DNA of 64,000 nucleotides, taken from NCBI RefSeq assembly GCF_042453785.1, contig NC_091677.1:5861501-5925500 (forward strand). The letters are read 5' to 3'. The position numbers and the translations under genes are program-made. Numbering within the stretch: the stretch's first letter is position 1; every line of letters starts with the position of its first letter. Shown here in pieces: positions 24,866 through 36,084 of this stretch. Under the pieces are notes generated by a model. The model searched no databases, had not been told where the DNA came from, and was given only the letters and a program-made list of their open reading frames with translations. Origin of the DNA: Malus domestica (Eukaryota; Streptophyta; Magnoliopsida; Rosales; Rosaceae).

Positions 24866-25705
24866 CGAAATCCTTATTTATTTACTCAAAATCATTTCTA
24901 ATTCGTGAAATGCTAATTATTTTGAAAATTTAGAATATTATGATCTTGTTCTCACTCATTAAATTTTGTTATTTTATAGAGAAGTAACTATTTCACTAAT
25001 TCACATTAAGACAAAAAATAACAAAAATAAAAATCTTCATCTGAACAAAATCTATACATCCTAATTTTCAAAATTTAATAAGCAAACAATTGAAATGATA
25101 TCCATTAATAATGAAATTGTGGCTTAATTGGTTAAGAACATTCATTCATGAGGTGCTATAATCAATTCTTCACTCTCTCAACATGCTTGTAAAAGAAAAC
25201 AACAAAAAATCTACTAATAATGTATGTTAAGAAAATATATCCACTTCAACTCAACGGAGAAATTTCTCTCAATTACTCACCCAAGAAATTCATTTAGATG
25301 CGCTAATAATCATCAAAAGAATTAATCTAATCCAATTTTCATTACAAGATCACAATCAAATTTGAAAAAAATACCGAAGTAATATTTATGAGAGTACCGA
25401 CCAAAATGAAGTGGAGACAAAATAGAAAAATGCTACAGAAGTTACATATCTTCGTATTAGAGTGGGAGAATCGTAAGAGAGAAGCAGATATAACGATGAA
25501 GAAATTTCTTGAAAAAATATAATATATAAGACAAATATGAGAGTCGGTGATCTTTTCTAGTATGAAAGTGATAAGCGAAGACACAAATAAATAAGTGGCA
25601 TCTAATGTGTGAAGGGTATATTTGTAATTTGATTCAAATCAAATTACAAATAAATGAGGGTTGCTTTTACTTTGCTTTTCGTTTTCCTTTTCAATCTTGT
25701 TAGGC
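24866..25705. repeat. Duplicated non-coding block D (copy ii)
   Basis: Matches 22166-22297 plus 23350-23840 (interrupted there by the MULE-like element) and 37590-38872 (interrupted there by a Cassandra LTR). Shared landmarks include ACTATTTCACTAATT, TGGTATGAAAGTGA-type motifs, GGGTATATTTGTAATTTGATT and CTTTTACTTTGCTTTT. No coding frame. The block probably travelled with the CDCA7-like gene. Confidence 0.7.
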
Positions 25706-25840
25706 CGATCCATTATTCGACTCTGGGTTTCTCAAGTTGGGCCGACCCAATATATAATGAGCACAACTGATCCTTTTATCTCGAGCTTGACCTGGCCTTG
25801 GAGATTGGCTTAGATCATGCTATACAAAAAGACAAATCCT

Positions 25841-25972
25841 TGTTTTGGTAGTCACTTGAGTAATTTTGATGGTGTACAAGAACCTTAACAACAATCTGTT
25901 GCGAGTTGTTTTGGTAGTCACTTGAGTAATTTTGATGGTGTACAAGGACCTTAACAACAATCTGTTGCGAGT
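25841..25972. repeat. 66-bp tandem duplication across the 5' LTR border
   Basis: Units 25841-25906 and 25907-25972 differ at one base (AAGAACC against AAGGACC). Each ends with the first ten bases of the copia LTR (TGTTGCGAGT), so the duplication joined host flank to LTR start. Confidence 0.9.
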
Positions 25973-26169
25973 TATATATTAGTTAAAGTGTAAATAGTAG
26001 TTTATTATCCCACATTGGTGAAGTATATATGTAATACCAATTGTAACTTCTATATATACTCCACTTTGGAGATTAATGAAATATAAGAAATTCCCAAATA
26101 TTGTCATATATATTTTTGGTATTTACCATGTTTAGTTTAATATTGGTATTTACCATGTTTAGTTTAATA
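25963..26169 (+). repeat. 5' LTR of the copia element
   Basis: Starts TGTTGCGAG, contains a TATATATACTCC promoter-like stretch, and ends in two exact 27-bp tandem units (26116-26142 and 26143-26169) that start TTGGTATTTACC and end AGTTTAATA. Confidence 0.9.
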
Positions 26170-26181
26170 TGGTATCAGAGC
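26170..26181 (+). promoter_or_regulatory. Primer-binding site (initiator tRNA-Met)
   Basis: TGGTATCAGAGC immediately after the 5' LTR, the usual copia site complementary to the 3' end of initiator methionine tRNA. Confidence 0.92.
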
Positions 26182-26451
26182 AGTTCGCTCTTGGTGACTT
26201 GTGTGCTTTAATTTTGTGCCCACTTTTTTCGTGATTTCCTTCGTTGAAAAAAAAAAATCGCGCTACAGTGTACGTGAACAATGATCTGTTTTGTGAACAG
26301 TGATCCTCTATAGTGCTGTAAACATTGATTGCTACAGTCCGTGAATAGTGCTACTACTGTATCGTGAACAGTGATTTGCTACATTGTTCTGGTAAATTGT
26401 TTTCATTACGCTGCGTATCTTTTGTGTCTTTATTGTTCGTGATTTTGTTCA

Positions 26452-29400
26452 ATGGCTCAATGTAATCATAGTGTTGTTATGCATCTTGATGGAACAAATA
26501 AATGGATAATTGATACTGGGGCCACTGATCATGTGACTAGTGACCCTGGAGTGTTTGATGAGTTATGTGATTATGTTCGTGATCCGTATATTACTATTGC
26601 AAATAGAGCATATTCCCATGTGAAGGGTGAAGGCACTATCTATCTAACTCCAACATTATCACTGGTCCGTGCTTTACTTGTTCCTGATGTTAAGTGCAAT
26701 CTTTTGTCGGTAGGAAAACTTCTTGATACCTTATATTGTTCTGCTCACTTTTACCCTACGTATTGTTATTTTCAAAACATTAAAACTCATAAGATAATTG
26801 GTCGTGGTAAAAGAAGTACATCTTGACTATGGAAGATACTGTTGTTTCCGGTTCCAATACTCATCAAGTTTTAAGTGCTAAAGTGGATGACAAACATCAA
26901 ATTTGGTTGTGGCATCAACAATTGAGACATCCATCATTCAGTTATATGAAGCATCTATTTCCTTCTTTGTTTCGCACTTGTAGTGATTCAGAGTTCAAGT
27001 GTGAAACATGTGTCATGGCTAAGAGTCATCGTGCTTCCTTTCCTGTAAGTGATTTTAAAGCTACTTTGTCATTTGATTTGATACATTCTGGTGTGTGGGG
27101 TCCGGCAAAAGTTACTTCTAATGGATTCCGTTAGTTTGTTACTTTTATTAATGATTGTACTCGGTTAACTTGGGTGTTCTTGATGAAGAATAAAAGTGAT
27201 GTTCTGTTACTTCTTCAAGAATTTTGTACAATAGTGTCTACTCAATTTCAGACCAAAGTTAAGGTCTTCAGGTCTAATAACGGAGGAGAATATGTGAATC
27301 ACACTTTGACATGTTTTTTTGTGATCATGGTATTATTCACCAGACGACTACTCCGTTTACACTACAACAAAATGGTGTGTCCGAACGGAATAATCGTCAA
27401 ATAATGAAGGTTGCCCGCTCCTTGATGTTGGATAAATGTGTTCCTAATCATTTGTGGGGTCATGCTGTTTTGGCTGCTATGTATTTGATTAATCGTGTTC
27501 CAAAGTCGAGTTCCTGATTTTCAGACACTGCTTGATGTGCTACAAAAACATGTTTCTCTTGTTTATGTATCAAAGCTTCCTCCGAAAGTGTTTGGGTGTA
27601 TTGCATATGTGCATGTCTACTCTCATCAGCAGAGTAAACTTGATGCATGTGCTCTCTGATGTGTCTTTATTGGGTATGTTAACAATAAAAAAGGTTATAA
27701 GTGTTATCATCATCCAACTCAAAAAACTTATATTACCATGGATGTCACATTCCACGAGGAAGTTTCGTATTTTGTGAAGCCCTATTCCGACTCTCCACTT
27801 CGGGGGGAGAGGGGGAGTGAAGTGCAGATTTGAAAAGATAGTATGGATGATGTGTTACAGGCAGAGTTGGGAACATAACTTATTATGTTACGTGATACTG
27901 ATTAGTCGGCTACAGATAATGAATGGTCACCTGTCATTCCCATAACTATTTCTACTAACGACAGATCAGATATGCCCAGCTAGTTGCCTGCCAGTATGTC
28001 TGACGAATTACCTTTTGATGATCGGTTGCCTGCTACTGATATGTCTAACGAGTTGCCTGATGATGGTTCGTCCAGTGATGATTCTTCTAACAGTTTGGTA
28101 CAAGATGGTGGCATACATGAGGTAAATTATGATGATTCTTCTATTTATCAGTTGCCTCCACGAGCTAATCGTGGAAAACCTAAAGTACAATATGAGCCTG
28201 ATATGCATGCCAAAACCAAATATCCTATCAACAATTATGTGTCTACTCATCGCTTGTCCAAACCATATGCATCTTACATATGTCAGCTGTCTAGTGTATC
28301 AATTCCGACAAAATTGCAAGGTGCTTTGTCTGACCCTAAGTGGGTTAATGCCATGAAAGTTGACATGGAAGCTTTGGAAAAGAATTCTACTTGGGATTTG
28401 GTTCATTTACCAAACAGGAAGAAAGCCGTTGGATGTAGATGGGTGTTTACTTTTAAGCACAAAGCAGATAGTTTTATTGACCGGTATAAAGCCAGATTAG
28501 TTGCTAAGGGTTATACTCAAACTTATGGGGTGGACTATCATGTGACTTTTGCTATTGTTGCCAAACTTAATACTGTGCGTGTTCTTCTGTCTTTAGTAGC
28601 AAATCAGGATTGCCCTCTGTTGCAGTTTGATGTTAAAAATGATTTCCTTCATGGTGATCTTAAGAAGGAAGTTTATATGGATCTCCCACCTGGTATTGGA
28701 ACATCTCCTGAAAAATGTGTTGTATGCAGGTTATGAAAGGCTTTGTATGGTTTGAAACAATGTCCTAGAGCGTGGTTTGGGAGGTTTACAAGTTCAATGA
28801 AGAAGTTTGGGTATACCCAGAGTCATTCAGACCATACTTTGTTTCTAAAGCGACAAAATGGTAAGGTAACTGCATTGATTATTTATGTTGATGACATGAT
28901 AGTGACTGGTGATGATCAGAAGGAGATACAACGCCTTCAAAAATACCTAGCTACTGAATTTGAGATGAAAGAATTGGGTGAATTGAAGTATTTTCTTATA
29001 ATCGAGGTTGCACGATCCAAGCATGATATTTTTCTATCTCAAATGAAGTATGTTCTTGAGTTGTTAGCTGAAACAGGTATGTTAGATTGCAAACCTATTG
29101 ATACTCCGATTGAGCAGAATCATGGTCTGGGCTTATTTCCAGATCAAGTTCCTACTCATAAGGAACAGTATCAGAGGTTTGTGGGAAGATTAATTTATTT
29201 GTCTCACACTCGCTCTAACATTGCTTATACAGTTAATGTGGTAAGTCAGTTTATGCACTCACCTAGTGAAGCTCATATGGATGCAATAACCCGTATTTTG
29301 AGGTACTTGAAGATGACTCATGGCAGAGACTTGGTTTTCTCCAAGAATGGTCATTTGAACGTTGAAGGGTATACAGATGCAGATTGGGCAGGTTCTATCA

Positions 29401-29840
29401 CTGATCGGTGATCTACATCTGGATACTTTACGTTTATGGGTGGTAATTTAGTTACTTGGAGAAGCAAGAAACAAAAAGTGGTGGCTAAGTCAAATGCAGA
29501 AGCTGAGTTTCGTGGTATGTCTCATGGTGTATGTGAGTTGTTGTGGTTGAAAAAATTGTTGAGAGATCTTGGGTTTAAATACAAGGGTGCTATGAAACTT
29601 CATTGTGATAACAAGGTTGCTATTGAGATTGCTCATAATCCAGTGTAACATGATCAAACAAAACATGTGGAGATTGATCGACATTTCATTAAGGAAAAAT
29701 TGGATGCTGGAATTATTATGTTTCCTTTTGCGAGATCTGAAGATCAACTTCATGATGTTCTTACTAAGGTTGTGTCTAATAGTGTGTTTTCCAACTCGCT
29801 TGACAAGTTGGGCATGCGTGACATCTTTGCACCAATTTGA
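26452..29840 (+). pseudogene. Copia pol remnant (PR-IN-RT-RH)
   Basis: The protease region carries the DTGA active site near 26512. The GAG-pre-integrase zinc motif H...H...C...C is visible around 26900-27010. The integrase core follows, with DSG-type aspartate changed in context (LIHSGVWGP). Reverse transcriptase shows WVFTFKHKAD, RLVAKGYTQ and the YVDDM catalytic motif (~28888). RNase H shows YTDADWAGS and a later HCDNK. The frame is broken by stops near 26824, 27132, 28735, 29409 and 29646 and by frame changes between about 27320 and 27980, so no complete polyprotein can be made. Confidence 0.9.
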
Positions 29841-29848
29841 AGGGGGTG

Positions 29849-30055
29849 TGTTGCGAGTTATATATTAGTTAAAGTGTAAATAGTAGTTTATTGTCCCACA
29901 TTGGTGAAGTACATATGTAATACCAATTGTAACTCCTATATATACTCCACTTTGGAGATTAATGAAATATAAGAAATTCTCAAATATTGTTATATATATT
30001 TTTGATATTTACCATGTTTAATTTAATATTGGTATTTACCATGTTTAGTTTAATA
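29849..30055 (+). repeat. 3' LTR of the copia element
   Basis: Same length as the 5' LTR and about seven substitutions apart. It also ends in the two 27-bp units (30002-30028 and 30029-30055), so this internal duplication pre-dates the insertion. Confidence 0.9.
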
Positions 30056-30357
30056 TAATCAAGTTTCATGCACTTTCAATATAACAATAACAGTCACTTC
30101 ATGTTACGATCTAATAGTATTCCTCTTCACTTGTAAATGAGATATCTTAGGTTCAATTATTGTCAAAGGCGAATTTGAACCACATTATTGCTAGTTTATT
30201 GTGAGGTTAAGTCCACCCCTCTCTCTTAGTGTAGATAATATCAATTGTTTGAAGAAGAAAAAAAATATAACGATAAGAAAATGACATAAATGCCCATCAT
30301 TTATATATGGCATGTGAGCACGTTATCTACTCACTGATCCGTCTAAACATTGACAAC

Positions 30358-30556
30358 GAGCTGGTGGGCCAATGGTAAAAGACGGATTATAAGGTTTCCT
30401 TAAAACTAAAAATTGGAGGTCTCGGGTTCGAAATCCGCTGCTAGTCTGAAAGCCAGACTTATGGCCAGGGAAGGCTAAAATGCCTTTGTGAGTCTTCCTA
30501 ACCCTCGGAAGTAGTGGATAACCGTGGATTGTCACTAGTTGTCTTTAAAAAAAAAA
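30358..30556 (+). mobile_element. tRNA-derived SINE with poly(A) tail
   Basis: Starts with a box-A-like TGGTGGGCCAATGGTAAAAG and has box B GGTTCGAAATC at 30425-30435. A ~100-bp unrelated body ends in about ten A (30546-30556). The spacing fits a Pol III promoter. A clear target duplication was not found. It belongs to a different family from the SINE at 16179-16344. Confidence 0.7.
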
Positions 30557-30611
30557 TAGTAACTAAACTCAAAAAAATGATAAGGCCAATACTTAGGTGC
30601 TCAGTGCTCAT

Positions 30612-30822
30612 TGGGACGGAGGCAGATTCTCTGCCCTCCCATTTCTCGTGCCCTCTTGTTTGTGTGGTCACGGTTAAGCCACGTCAACATTTTATATTAC
30701 TATTCCTTTTTGTCTTATTATCTTTATAAAAAATAATATAAAATATTAACGTGGCTTAACCGTGATCACATAAAACAGGAGGACATGGGAAATGGGAGGG
30801 CAAAGAATCTGCCTCCCACTGG
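30612..30822. mobile_element. Foldback MITE with ~90-bp inverted arms
   Basis: The left arm (GGAGGCAGATTCTCTGCCCT ... GGTTAAGCCACGT ... TTTTATATTA) is nearly the exact inverse of the right arm (TAATATAAAATATTAACGTG ... AAGAATCTGCCTCCCA). Only about 30 bases separate the arms, so a transcript would form a long hairpin. Non-coding. Confidence 0.85.
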
Positions 30823-31768
30823 GACTTCCTAATTTTATGACTATCTTTCACCGGCTCACTACAATTTTAACACATTTCAAATGAATTTCAACCCAAAACT
30901 CTTACTATCTTCATAACCAAACATCATCCATCTTCCTTCTCCCTTATTGCCTATGTGCATACAAACCGTCCCCTTCTTCTCCGGCAATTTCGCCGCTCAC
31001 TTAACCGGTGATAACATCCATGAATTAAAAATAGTTTTGAATTCATATCTGAACTTTTGAGACCTAATTATTTTAGGCATGAAACATAACTAATATAGTT
31101 TGTAATATGATTTTTTCAATTTTTTTACCATTAGCCTCTCTTCTCCGTTGAGCCTGCCCCCAAATCCCTCACTTTTTCTGGTGAAGCCACCCTAATCCCT
31201 CTCTTCTCAAGCGAGCCCACCCCCAAACCTCTCTGCATCGGCAAGCTTGCCCCAATCCCTAATTTCCCCGGCAACCCCAACTCCACCCATCTCTCCTCTA
31301 GCGACCTCAACTACCCAAGAAACTAGGTGTTTGGTTACAAGGATAACAAATGTTTGGTGGAGTTTTAGATAAGACAGGTGGGCTATTTTCATTAGGCCAC
31401 ATCATAAATATAATTACAGAAAAGTAAGTAAAGTTAATGTCCAAGAAACTAAGGTTGGGTTTTTGACTAAATAGTTGCATACACCCCAAAATTACTATTA
31501 ACCCTTTCTTTCCTAATAAGTGTTTTAGCCATTCTTAAATCACTTTCCAAACAAGTCGAAAGCTCTAATTAAGCTATAAACCACTTTCGGAAATGCGATT
31601 ATGAGCCAAAATGATTCCTAGCTAGAAAAGCAATCCCAACAGCGATAGTTTGAAAGCAAATATCAAGATAAACAAAGAGAGGAGACATACAAATTCCAAA
31701 AGCTGTTAAGAAATAACTATGACAGAACTCATCAAAAAATTTACATTCCCCGTTACAAAATAATTATG

Positions 31769-31986
31769 CAGGAGGATCCTCTCCGAATCCTTTTTACGAG
31801 GATCCTAGGAATCCTCAAATCATGTCCATTCATCGTATATCATATGATCAGCTTTCGTCAGGTACTATTCATATTTAATTTAAAATAAACGTTTTTAAAA
31901 TAATTTTTGACCGCATGATGTACGATGAACGGACACAATTTGAAGATCCCAGAATCCTCACAGAGAGGATCCGAGGATCCTCATTC
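31769..31986. mobile_element. 218-bp GGATCC-rich MITE with 10-bp target duplication
   Basis: The ends are inverted and GGATCC-rich (CAGGAGGATCCTCTCCGAAT on the left; GAGAGGATCCGAGGATCCTC near the right end). It is flanked by perfect AATAATTATG repeats (31759-31768 and 31987-31996). The paralogous position in copy A (~17725-17740) shows the site without the element. It sits about 160 bp past the stop codon of copy B, possibly inside its 3' UTR. Confidence 0.88.
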
Positions 31987-32148
31987 AATAATTATGATCG
32001 ACTTTCCTATGTGGGAGTTTCTACCGAAATTTGGCAGCCGGATACATGTAACTTGTGTAGTTGTATGTATCCATATTTTCTTGTACATGTATACCCCCTC
32101 CTATGTATTCCAAGAAAAATGGCTTTCATGTCTTCTAGGCTGAAAATT

Positions 32149-35100
32149 TTAATTCGCCGAAGGACCGAGCTCCATGTTCTCTTCATTGCATTCAGGAGCT
32201 CGGGATGCCTGCACGCTTTCGCCATTGCTATCAGGAGTCTGAGAACCCTGCGCGTTTTCTTCATTGCTTTCCGAAGAAGTTTGGGAAAGCTGCAATTTTT
32301 CATCATTGCTTGAAGTTCTGTAACGCCTTTGCTCCCTCTTGGTCTGTTTTTCCCTGCAAGCCAAGCAAACAGTTAATGCATCAACAACCAGTTCATAAAA
32401 AATGGGTTGGGGTGGGGGAGAAAACAGTGCGATATCAGAACGATATTAACAACATAAAACAAGTATGTGTGCATACTTTAGAGCCAGAGAAGAGCGGTAT
32501 TTGTCAATTGGCTCTTTCATTTCAGCACCACAGACGAACCATTGTTCACCAGATGGAGTTCCATCCCAGGATCCCAGACCTGTAAAATGGTTGAAAATAA
32601 AATTATGACCTCGAAATAACTCAAAGACTGGAAATCAACACATTGTATTTGGAACAGTTAAAACTAACCTTGAAGCAATATATCTTCATCAAAATCGCCT
32701 CTCAGTTTCCAGAAGGCATGGCCATCAGCATCCACAATGTAGGGCTCTATTCTAACAGCCTCACATATTTCATTGCCTGTAAAATACGTCCACAATTTTA
32801 GCGCAAGCATGTGCAACCAGATTTTCGTGAAGGACCAAAACATGAAAAGAATTTCAACCATCTGGAAAAGCATCTCAAGTGTTCTTAAGTCTTAACGATA
32901 GTTTTAACATCAATTCTAGAAAGAAAAAAGGTAACTGAAAGGCTGAATATATTAGAAATGGGAACTTACTTTCGGGTACCATGGCCATTGCTTCAACCAC
33001 CTCCATGTGAGCTTGAGCTAACTCACTTCTGAGTACTGAAGCAATGGAGTCCGACTCTGAAATCGGGATGCTCGACTCTGAAATTGGGACAGCATCGCTA
33101 TTCTCTGCAGTGGTCCTCTTAGCCATCTGCTCTTGCAACTTTGCTTGGAGATCCCTCTCCTGCACATATTTGATTTAGTTAAAAACAGAACTCTATGTTG
33201 GCTCCATAAGATGCTTGCCTCATAAAAGCTTGACTTGTTTTCATATTACCTTATCCTTTGCTAGAGCAACTTTTGCTTTCATGTCCCTTTTACGTTGGAC
33301 AGATCTTTCATTTTGCTCCTCAATCCATCCCCTCAGCGTCCTGGAGGAAAGGTTGAAAATTTATCATCACTCGTAACGCAGAACACAAGACAATTACAAA
33401 ATTATAATTTACATATTATGTATCTTCTACTTACTTTGTGTTAAGAGCCTCATCGCAGAGGAAAATCAGGAGCTGAAGCTTTTGGGAGAAGTTTAAGGCA
33501 TCGTATCCCTCCCCGCCTTCAATAAAACACTCTGTAGGCAGCTCCTTCATCACAGGGTCGACCTTAGAGACCCCGGATGCAGACACCAGGTTTGCCAAAT
33601 CTTGGAACCATGAGCAGTTGGTGCTTGCTTGCTCAAGAGACCTGACAGAAAATGGAGATGTAAGAAACCATATGAGTTATTTCAATCATTAAAGTTTACA
33701 AAAAGAACTTTATGCATAACTATAATATGCTAGGTAGAGTTCTTACTCCTGTAATAAACCCTTCTGTATGAAGAAGAGCATATAGCTATGAAATCGAACT
33801 ACAGAGGAGTACTGTCCAGGCCGTCCACTTCGCCCACTTCCTCCACGCGATAGTTCCCGAAGAACAGACTCAGCTTGGGGCTTTTCAATCTTAAAAAACT
33901 AGAGTAAAAAGAATAAAGGAATGGGATTTCAAGTGTCAAAATCAATATAAACAAGTTTAGAGCATCTTTCAATCGACTATCTAATAGAACAGAAGTTAGG
34001 ATTACCTCTCTAAAAGTTTCACAAAATTTCAAGAATTGGAGAGCATTTCCCACATCCTCTGCAGCTAAGTCGACACCCGCTACAGTTGTCAATGGGGTGC
34101 CCTGAGGTAGGGGAACCTCAGGAACAGCCACTCTGCTCTCCATGCAATGTTCCTTGACCCTGTGACGCCCTCTTGCAGCCTTGCCCTTGGCCTTCGCATC
34201 ATTGTCATTCACAGCAGCAGCACCATCTCTGCCGTCATCACAAGTTTCTATCAACTCATCCTCTTTTGCTGCATCCGAGTTCACATCTTCACTCTGATCA
34301 AGGGCGTCCTCCTTCCCTCGTTTGCTAGGTGAATCAACACCCGTTGCCTGCCAAAACTTGAGAGCATAAGCCACTTAACCAGTAACAGACCAACCAAAAA
34401 CAACACCAACAATATCAATATGCATTAACCATTAAACTGTCATTAGTAACAGCACCAAACCTTGTCTGAAGCCACACGCTCCTGCCCGTTACCACCCTTG
34501 CTGTCGCCATTTTCCTTCTTTTGCGGCTTCTCCACAATCAACATATCGGCAACAGATTGATACCCTTTCCTCTTGGCTTCGTGTGTGCGAATACCAGTGG
34601 GCATTAAACCGGCTTTCTTACTGAGAAAACACATTTCTCTAATTAGCAGCAGCACCAAAACACAAACAACTACAAACACAAAGCCAACAGTTATATGGCA
34701 TGCCAAACACTTACTGGCATATACTGCAATTACATTCGCCTCGACATTTCGGACATTTCTCTGCCACTTGCTCAGCCGTCAATGTATACCTATTCTCAAT
34801 CAACACCCACCACCACCAATTTTAGTCCAAAAACTTAACTCGAAAAACCGAAAACCGAAAAAAGCGAGACCAAATTTCATTCTAATCTAACCTGTTCTTC
34901 AGACAACTATGGCATAGCTTAACCGTGCAAGGGCCTTTCGCTTTGACGTTTGTACACGACGCTGCGAATTCCGTCTTCCTCTGACGGCACTGCGCAATTA
35001 AACCAACAAATCGACGATTAAATTAACCAAAATAATAAATCTACTCCAAATCTCATTTTCCGACGTTTCCCGTCATCCAAACAGAATAAAGAAACAAGAT

Positions 35101-35348
35101 ATAACGGCTACGAAAATCAACTCTCCCCTACATTCAAAATTTTTCTCACCAAACAAACAGAGCCCCTCAATCGGTACTCAGAAACCGAAAAGAAAACCAC
35201 TCACCTGGTGACAGGTTCCGTTCTTAGAACCGGCGATCTGGCCTCCGACGGCCGGGCCGTCATGGTCCTGCACAAACACGTTGCTCTCCGCAAGATAGTT
35301 GACCTCCACATCCATCCTCTCAACAGCAGAGCTCGAATCTATTGCCAT
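32149..35348 (-). CDS. CDCA7-like zf-4CXXC_R1 / DDT-type nuclear protein (intact copy B)
   Basis: Twelve exons give 621 residues: 35348-35205, 34989-34892, 34789-34715, 34620-34461, 34347-34006, 33889-33747, 33641-33435, 33340-33250, 33159-32970, 32776-32669, 32579-32477 and 32353-32149. All junctions are GT-AG and phased. Residues ~46-125 form a cysteine-rich zf-4CXXC_R1 domain: C46/C49, C60, C69, C74/C77, C93/C96, C100, C102 and C105, followed by PTGI. Residues ~255-340 (FLKFCETFRE, then QAESVLRELSRGG, then SVVRFHSYML) look like a DDT-type helical module. Residues ~390-480 are charged and helical (coiled-coil-like). Residues ~484-553 hold two Trp-containing WHIM-like strands (AFWKL, QWFVCGAE). 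The tail is acidic with SNEEN repeats. The family includes CDCA7, a partner of the HELLS/DDM1 remodeller in DNA methylation maintenance; that role here is inference. It is flanked by two broken paralogues. Confidence 0.92.
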
Positions 35349-35525
35349 TGCTCTCCCAAAAAATGGATTCAGAATTCAACAGTCACTCACTCGAAGTCTC
35401 AAATCTATCCTCAAACTCAGACACCGGAAGATTTCAGCTCTGCCGCTTGTGCAGCATACCGGAGAGCGGGATCGCTATTTATAGTGTCGAAATCTTCATC
35501 CGCCTTCGACACTTGGCGGGAGAAA
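35349..35525 (-). promoter_or_regulatory. Copy B core promoter with E2F-like box
   Basis: On the minus strand a TATA box (CTATAAATAG, 35475-35484 region) lies about 130 bp before the ATG. An E2F-like box (TCCCGCCAAG; TTGGCGGGA on +) lies at ~35513-35522. The same two elements at similar spacing recur in the remnants of copies A (24465-24474) and C (36089-36098 with TATAAATAG at 36129). Their retention in three copies points to cell-cycle-linked expression. E2F binding is inferred from the motif only. Confidence 0.6.
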
Positions 35526-35922
35526 TTTGTCGCCAATCAAATTTTGGGGTCCGATTTGAGATTTGGGATTTACGAGGACCGTGAAAATAAAAGGGAATAT
35601 GTTTCCTTCCTGTTCTGGCTGTGAAATATCAGGAGTCGTAACCTTCTCGCCTATTTAATTTCTACGTCTCGGATTTCTTACCATAAAAGCCTAAAATGTT
35701 AGATATTATTTTCTTTTTTCTTTTTCGACCAAATTTATTATCTTTCTCTAGTTTGTAAATGTATCTCGTTTTTCATACATACATAGACATTTTTATAGTA
35801 AATAAGTTTTAAAATATTTACCATAATAATGGTTTAAATCGTAATTAGCCGTTAATTTTAAATTACGGACTATTATCTTTGATTTTGTAAACCTAACCAT
35901 TACTCTCTACCACCTTTTTTTA

Positions 35923-36069
35923 GGGAACTTTAACGAAAAGCATCCGGTACTGTTCACTTTAACGAAAAACCACATTTTTATACTAAAAAGTCAATCCTGG
36001 TACTATTCACTTTACCCTTTATTTTGTCCTTATCATTAAAACTCAAAATTTTCAAGCCATTTTCATTAG
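35923..36069 (-). mobile_element. ~154-bp Mutator-like MITE, copy 2
   Basis: Reverse orientation: starts GGGAACTTTAACGAAAAG and ends TTTTCATTAGTTTTT. It has the shared core CCCTTTATTTTGTCCTTAT. It lies just upstream of the promoter remnant of copy C. Poly-T flanks hide the target duplication. Confidence 0.7.
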
Positions 36070-36084
36070 TTTTTTTTTTTTTTT

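Larger units (their letters stand above)
25963..30055 (+). mobile_element. Ty1/copia retrotransposon, gag-less and degenerate
   Basis: Two 207-bp LTRs (25963-26169 and 29849-30055) bound a ~3.7-kb interior. A primer-binding site for initiator tRNA-Met (TGGTATCAGAGC, 26170-26181) directly follows the left LTR, and a polypurine tract (GAAGGGGGTG) precedes the right one. The pol order is protease, integrase, reverse transcriptase, RNase H, which is the copia order. There is no gag: the protease begins about 280 bp after the primer site. The LTRs differ at about seven positions, mostly transitions. Flanking bases are CAATC on the left and TAATC on the right, a 4-of-5 match for a target duplication. 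A paralogous site near 39200 lacks the element. Confidence 0.92.

Noticed and set aside
27984-28736. 250-codon frame as a cellular gene
   Set aside because: It contains reverse-transcriptase motifs and lies between matching copia LTRs.
30358-30450. A tRNA gene, suggested by box A and box B motifs
   Set aside because: No acceptor-stem pairing or anticodon arm could be drawn, and a poly(A) tail follows ~110 bp later, so it is a SINE head.
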